Assembly (NCBI GenBank): GCA_008360955.1
Contig: LUCM01004022.1
Coordinates: 100,080 to 164,079 of the forward strand
Reading direction: 5' to 3'
DNA from: Fasciolopsis buskii
Lineage: Eukaryota; Platyhelminthes; Trematoda; Plagiorchiida; Fasciolidae
Length of the DNA: 64,000 nucleotides
Shown here: piece after piece, positions 61,516-64,000 of the stretch
Layout: each line of letters begins with the position of its first letter
How positions within the stretch are numbered: the stretch's first letter is position 1
Position numbers and translations under genes: made by a program
Notes under the pieces: generated by a model
What the model was told of the DNA's origin: nothing
The model's input: only the letters and a program-made list of their open reading frames with translations
The model's database searches: none

Positions 61516-63148
61516 CGCATACATGAACAAATAAGTGTGTGCTTGTTTTGCGGGTGCTGAATAGTTATTTACACAAGAATTTTGACTTAATATGTCCCAA
61601 CAAACTGACAGATTATCTGACTTCATGTCTCCGCATTGAAATTACTGGTTAAGATGCTCATCAGATTTCATTCGAGGTTTCTAAATAATTTGGTCAAAAT
61701 GTCACACCTTGCATACAAGATCTCCGTAATCCAGTGAGACAGTGTTGCTATTCGTTAAAGATATACGATTTGTCTCGTAATGGTCATCGATAATGGTACC
61801 ACACTTCTTCCTACACGAAATGCCGCATTAGCAAGTAAATGAGCTTGCAGTTGTGGACAGTGGTCGACGGTAAATGCATTCTTTCAGTGCTCTTGTTCAT
61901 GGTCAACTGCGTCGAAAGAAACCATTGTTTTCACTGGAAGTAACAAGTTCCCCAGATAACATTAATCTAATGATTTCTCTTAAACCTTAGTTTCACGTTG
62001 CACTATTCCCTAATACATTGAATTTTATTTAATTATAAACGCACCCATTAGCAGTTTGTTTATGAACCGTTCAGCTGAGCATCTACTCAAAACACAAAAA
62101 TTATATTTGAGTTCAACTAAATCAGTGTTTTGGAGTGAGCATCTTAGTATCCTAATCGGTTACATGCTCCAGTGCGCCTATAGAAGTACTCTTAAACAGT
62201 ATATCCTAAGGACGTCCGAAACATTTCAGGGCTAAGGTATGCCTGCAAAAGTGTGGGGGCAAAGATGACCACTGGGCACTCTTCGCCAGGTTGACTGATG
62301 TTCAGTACAGAAGATCGAGTTTACTCCTTGATTCTAACATAAACACGGGAAATACGCAATCATATCCTGTTGTAAGCATTAAAATCTGTGTCGGATAACT
62401 GTGCAGGGCAACCAAGATGTTCAATGGTACCCGAGGGGTTTGAAATGAGCAAACAAACACCGATTACCGGTGGGTAGTGAGAACCTTACGGCGTGCTCCT
62501 GCCCTGTGGGACAGAGTAAAGGCTTGGAATAGTATGGCCTGAGTCAACTCTCAAGTTCGATTTGGAAAGCCTGATACTTACATGGTTACCAACAGGCCGT
62601 GGATGGCGACAAGTAATCACTGGTTTGAAGGTGGAACATAAAAGAGCTAGAATATGTAGCAAGATTTACACAATGTTCAGCTTTCCCTTGTGGTCATAGC
62701 GCGAAAGGATTATAATCTTCAGCTTCTCGATGTACGTATCCATAAGTATGTAAGTTTGGTAACTTCCGTTTGGGGATTTTGAGAGTGGTTTGAAACAGCT
62801 AAAGCTTTTTTTAAATGTAACTAAGTGGTTTACCTTTGCCATCCTGCATAAGAAAAAATTGTATGAATACGTACTATTTGTCATTATAATTCGTCCGCAA
62901 CCCTCAGAAAATATTCCGTTGATCTAAGGAAACTCCACTTCCTGTACAACTGGAAGACCTCTGAACTAACACCATTCGACTTCCGCCATGGTTTTGATTT
63001 TTACAAACCTACTTAAATTTCGAACTAAGAACTTAAAGTTTATCTATGTTGTCTCATCCTTTTCCTGAAATAGATGTTAAAACTGAACACAATCATTCGT
63101 GGGGATGCACCGACTAGCTGCATCACCAGCGGTCAATCGAAGAAGCAG
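42275..63148 (+). CDS. GARNL3: GARNL3, Rap GTPase-activating protein (13 exons, 3' end beyond window)
   Basis: Thirteen exons join in frame: 42275-42857, 45362-45480, 46677-46741, 51343-51433, 52230-52305, 52741-52839, 54128-54231, 54678-54792, 55519-55564, 55617-55723, 57412-57524, 60513-60623 and 63074-63148, giving 568 codons. RapGAP domains stimulate GTP hydrolysis by Rap-type small GTPases using a catalytic asparagine. Here the motif RKRHVGNDIV (residues 382-391) keeps the histidine (385) and Asn thumb (388) of Rap1GAP. Residue order follows vertebrate GARNL3 rather than Rap1GAP or SIPA1: VHLENPE-TRWYFKYFLG (175-193), YRAILWRKT (226-234), GGLDTK (339-344), FLLVKLINGEKA (464-475), FSDV (515-518) and IIRGDAPTS (550-558). 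Residues 98-126 are Thr-rich. The family's C-terminal CNH domain is absent and should follow beyond 64000. The N-terminus is uncertain: ATG 42275 and ATG 42281 are possible starts, but the exon is preceded by an acceptor and may be internal. Identification is from remembered family sequences. Confidence 0.93.
42858..45361 (+). other. GARNL3 intron 1 (2,504 bases, phase 1)
   Basis: Donor GTGAGT, acceptor TTCAAG. The split codon T|AC gives Tyr between FLGK and HQLY, matching the family. Nothing else recognised inside. Confidence 0.8.
45362..45480 (+). CDS. GARNL3: GARNL3 exon B: RapGAP domain, YRAILWRKT segment
   Basis: Residues 195-234. HQLYCG and QYRAILWRKT align with vertebrate GARNL3 HQNYIG and QYRAILWRKT. 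The donor is GTAAGT directly after ACC (phase 0). Confidence 0.92.
45481..46676 (+). other. GARNL3 intron 2 (1,196 bases, phase 0)
   Basis: Donor GTAAGT, acceptor AATTTCAG-type (AAATTTCAG). An open run after another acceptor-like AG at about 45778 does not match the family and was not used. Confidence 0.8.
46677..46741 (+). CDS. GARNL3: GARNL3 exon C: short RapGAP exon
   Basis: A 65-base exon encoding GSQKLCISHNPTNSL then TAKKVL (residues 235-255). It aligns without gaps to vertebrate GTQKICLPYSPTKTL and SVKSIL. Acceptor TTTCAG, donor AA|GTAAGC, phase 2. It was found by searching for the family segment that must sit between exons B and D. Confidence 0.88.
46742..51342 (+). other. GARNL3 intron 3 (4,601 bases, phase 2)
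   Basis: The largest recognised intron. Its - strand carries several open frames (50340-49999, about 49070-48940, and 48601-48363) that look protein-like but have no convincing splice junctions or family match (see findings). Nothing else recognised. Confidence 0.75.
51343..51433 (+). CDS. GARNL3: GARNL3 exon D: KVEKGPKEV segment
   Basis: Residues 256-286 (NFFDVQKVEKGPKEVL to LEEQE). Two acceptors are possible, GCCAG ending at 51342 and TACAG at 51358. Only the first restores the phase left by exon C (AA+C gives Asn) and gives exactly the family spacing before VEKGP. Donor GAG|GTAGGT, phase 0. Confidence 0.88.
51434..52229 (+). other. GARNL3 intron 4 (796 bases, phase 0)
   Basis: Donor GTAGGT, acceptor CTATTTCAG. 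Nothing recognised inside. Confidence 0.8.
52230..52305 (+). CDS. GARNL3: GARNL3 exon E: GSVNFKFGV segment
   Basis: Residues 287-312. GSVNFKFGV is identical to the vertebrate sequence and DEQMYNN matches DEMFSN. It ends AACG|GCAAGT, a non-consensus GC donor. Using the nearby GT at 52310 would break the frame. Confidence 0.9.
52306..52740 (+). other. GARNL3 intron 5 (435 bases, GC-AG, phase 1)
   Basis: The intron begins GCAAGT and ends CCCGTTAG. The split codon G|AA gives Glu in NNEHGSEEF, matching vertebrate SNEIGSEPF, so the GC donor is fixed by both phase and homology. Confidence 0.85.
52741..52839 (+). CDS. GARNL3: GARNL3 exon F: LLGD to GGLDTK
   Basis: Residues 312-345 including SLLGDRIHLKSW and GGLDTK, conserved in RapGAP domains. 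Donor AAAA|GTGAGC, phase 1. Confidence 0.92.
52840..54127 (+). other. GARNL3 intron 6 (1,288 bases, phase 1)
   Basis: Donor GTGAGC, acceptor TTTTTCACAG. A 95-codon hydrophobic open frame at 53225-53512 is AT/T-rich intron sequence, not a recognised exon. Confidence 0.8.
54128..54231 (+). CDS. GARNL3: GARNL3 exon G: TVYDGHEIMFHVSTLLPF
   Basis: Residues 345-379. TTGIDSVYTVY and GHEIMFHVSTLLP are core RapGAP sequences. Acceptor TTCACAG, donor CAG|GTGAGT, phase 0. Confidence 0.94.
54232..54677 (+). other. GARNL3 intron 7 (446 bases, phase 0)
   Basis: Donor GTGAGT, acceptor TTTTGTACGCAG. Nothing recognised inside. Confidence 0.8.
54678..54792 (+). CDS. GARNL3: GARNL3 exon H: catalytic Asn-thumb exon
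   Basis: Residues 380-418. IERKRHVGNDIVNIIF carries the catalytic helix. His385 and Asn388 correspond to His287 and Asn290 of Rap1GAP, so activity is expected to be retained. MPSMMKTHFT follows. The donor ACAC|GTATCC is weak, but C|AT restores the family's His. Confidence 0.93.
54793..55518 (+). other. GARNL3 intron 8 (726 bases, phase 1)
   Basis: Donor GTATCC (weak), acceptor TTTCCATAG. Nothing recognised inside. Confidence 0.75.
55519..55564 (+). CDS. GARNL3: GARNL3 exon I: 46-base exon, IFAIVTY
   Basis: Residues 418-433 (HIFAIVTYCKGTGTYR). It aligns with vertebrate HIFALVRYNQQNDNYR, identical in length. Acceptor CCATAG, donor CG|GTAAGT, phase 2. Confidence 0.9.
55565..55616 (+). other. 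GARNL3 intron 9 (52-base mini-intron, phase 2)
   Basis: Begins GTAAGT and ends AATCAG, with a CTAAT branch-point-like motif (about 55586) some 26 bases before the acceptor. Retention would read CGG then TAA, an immediate stop, so splicing is required for a full product. Exons on both sides match the family. Confidence 0.88.
55617..55723 (+). CDS. GARNL3: GARNL3 exon J: FAEESVPIFGP to FLLVK
   Basis: Residues 433-469. FAEESVPIFGPALPNP and QEFREFLLVK align closely with vertebrate FSEESVPLFGPPLPTP and QEFRDFLLVK. Donor AAAC|GTGAGT, phase 1. Confidence 0.94.
55724..57411 (+). other. GARNL3 intron 10 (1,688 bases, phase 1)
   Basis: Donor GTGAGT, acceptor CCAAACAG. The split codon C|TA gives Leu in KLINGEKA, as in vertebrates. 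Nothing else recognised. Confidence 0.8.
57412..57524 (+). CDS. GARNL3: GARNL3 exon K: INGEKA, end of the RapGAP region
   Basis: Residues 469-506. LINGEKAAFHSPVFAQKRER and TFEMLL match vertebrate LINGEKATLETPTFAQKRRR and TLDMLI. The strong donor AGT|GTAAGT at 57525 was preferred over a weak GTAATA at 57492 because it keeps phase 0 and the family spacing. Confidence 0.88.
57525..60512 (+). other. GARNL3 intron 11 (2,988 bases, phase 0)
   Basis: Donor GTAAGT, acceptor TTTCATAAAG. It contains an (AT)n microsatellite at 59981-60001. No gene recognised inside. Confidence 0.78.
59981..60001. repeat. (AT)n microsatellite
   Basis: About ten AT units in intron 11. Confidence 0.9.
60513..60623 (+). 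CDS. GARNL3: GARNL3 exon L: RRAFSDV linker
   Basis: Residues 507-543. CRRAFSDVIVDS and AYIRFGQ match the vertebrate linker segments NRRSFSDVLPES and EFVRIGQ, after the catalytic domain. Donor CAG|GTGAGA, phase 0. Confidence 0.88.
61073..61085. repeat. (TA)n run left of the foldback
   Basis: About six TA units directly outside the left arm of the hairpin repeat. Confidence 0.8.
61087..61456. mobile_element. Foldback: two inverted copies of a Penelope-like terminal repeat
   Basis: The left arm (61087-61256) and right arm (61287-61456) are reverse complements over 170 bases with four mismatches and no gaps, around a 30-base loop. Each arm contains, in one orientation, GACAACGAGTCC, then a short loop, then GGATCGAAACGTC and AATAAACG. 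This resembles the hammerhead-ribozyme-derived core (CUGANGA, GAAAC) of Penelope-like element terminal repeats. Those elements often carry inverted terminal copies. No reverse transcriptase or GIY-YIG sequence lies between the arms. The family assignment is inference. The hairpin itself is certain. Confidence 0.7.
61489..61515. repeat. (AT)n microsatellite right of the foldback
   Basis: About thirteen AT units, 33 bases outside the right arm. With the (TA)n on the left, it suggests insertion into or next to AT-repeat DNA. Confidence 0.9.
63074..63148 (+). CDS. GARNL3: GARNL3 exon M: LKLNTIIRGDAPTS, last exon in window
   Basis: Residues 544-568. LKLNTIIRGDAPTS and SGQSKKQ match vertebrate LKLKSIVRGDAPSS and TGICKKE. 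The family's CNH domain begins shortly after this point. Donor CAG|GTGAGT, phase 0. Confidence 0.92.
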
Positions 63149-64000
63149 GTGAGTCCTTCCGAGTTCACAAATAGTGCAGTGAACATCACGAGGGTTAGAA
63201 TATCTTGTCGCTCTTTCATGTGTTATCAATTAGTTTCCTGGACTGGGATATGGAGGGGCCTATCAAAACTGTGTGAGATACCTGAAAACAAATGTCCAAT
63301 AAAAAGGCTGCTAGATCTGTCGTCCAAAATGGCAGTCCCATAAGCAAGCGTATCATGATAAGCGAAGTTTCAGTTACAGTTTTGTGTAACTTCATCATGG
63401 TAATAAATGAAGTAGTCCAGAGTTGGTGAGCTATGCATTTCATACCTCTGTTCACCTAATACAGCGGGACACTGTTTAATTTCTAGCTAGTACATTCAGG
63501 AACGTTTGCATCTCTATTACTACTATTATCATTATTGTTGCTATTAGCATTATTGTGGTTATGAACCACAACATCATTCGATTCATAACCACTCAAAGTT
63601 TTAGATCTCGCATGTAGTGTATTGGATCGGAAAGTAGAAATTCTAAGGTTGTAAGCTGAGATTGCGAGACGAAATCAGAAGTACCAACATTTATCGAAGT
63701 TATGTATACTATAATATAACAGGTAGAACTAGGCTTCCAAAGACAGTGACACACTATCTTTGGTCTTCGTTGTCATCAGCTAAAAGACAATACTCTTGTA
63801 AGCCTCAAAGAGGTCTGAATATATATACGTTCGGCTTTTGCTAGCCGAAACATTTGATTTGTTATATTTACGGAAGAATACGACAGAGGTTTGGTCAGGT
63901 GTTCAAAAGTTTCCAAGACAGACAGGTATATTGGAGCATCAGTTAGTCGTGTGAAAGTATTCGCACATTGGCATCGTTTACGCACACTGAACATTCGAAA
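63149..64000 (+). other. Start of GARNL3 intron 13
   Basis: Donor GTGAGT at 63149. No further family exon (CNH domain) was found before the window ends. A 9-base inverted repeat (GGTTATGAA ... TTCATAACC) lies at about 63557-63592. Confidence 0.7.
63513..63556. repeat. Degenerate ATT trinucleotide repeat
   Basis: Imperfect ATT/ACT/ATC units in intron 13. Confidence 0.7.

Larger units (their letters stand above)
60624..63073 (+). other. GARNL3 intron 12 (2,450 bases, phase 0)
   Basis: Donor GTGAGA, acceptor CTGAAATAG. It holds the 370-base foldback repeat (61087-61456) with flanking (TA)n and (AT)n. No exon recognised in the remaining sequence. Confidence 0.8.

Noticed and set aside
61091..61626. 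Two open frames ending in the same peptide (HTLSHNVYCDVSIQTRTRC)
   Set aside because: The shared peptide arises because both frames read the same foldback arm in opposite orientation. It is repeat sequence, not a duplicated gene.

Overview
The window is animal nuclear DNA, most likely from a flatworm and probably a digenean trematode. Genes are split by kilobase-sized introns with GT-AG (and one GC-AG) splice sites, base composition is moderately AT-rich, and there is a decayed LINE whose endonuclease and reverse transcriptase resemble a family I know from trematodes. The species call is inference. The metazoan, intron-rich nature is seen directly. Nothing prokaryotic, no operon and no CRISPR array was found. 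| One gene is firmly identified. From 42275 to 63148 on the + strand, thirteen exons join in frame to 568 codons of GARNL3 (GTPase-activating Rap/Ran-GAP domain-like 3). They cover an N-terminal low-complexity region, the whole RapGAP catalytic domain with its conserved histidine and Asn-thumb motif (RKRHVGNDIV), and the serine/basic linker. The C-terminal citron homology (CNH) domain expected for the family should lie beyond position 64000. Two introns stand out: intron 5 has a GC donor and intron 9 is only 52 bases long. | Region by region: 1-1134 holds an orphan 209-codon open exon ending in a perfect GTAAGT donor, whose partner exons I could not find. 1135-33589 has no recognisable gene, only a tRNA-derived SINE-like stretch near 10.5 kb, a CT-rich tract at 24.6 kb and scattered open frames compatible with chance. 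33590-35815 is bounded by a 193-base inverted repeat. 36450-39560 is a degenerate LINE on the - strand. 39561-42274 is the flank or last intron before the first recognised GARNL3 exon. 42275-63148 is GARNL3, whose intron 12 carries a near-perfect 370-base hairpin that looks like two head-to-head copies of a Penelope-like terminal repeat with a hammerhead-ribozyme-like core. The last 850 bases are intron. | The striking elements are the hairpin repeat, the unusual GARNL3 splice sites and the orphan exon. I found no convincing novel multi-gene system.
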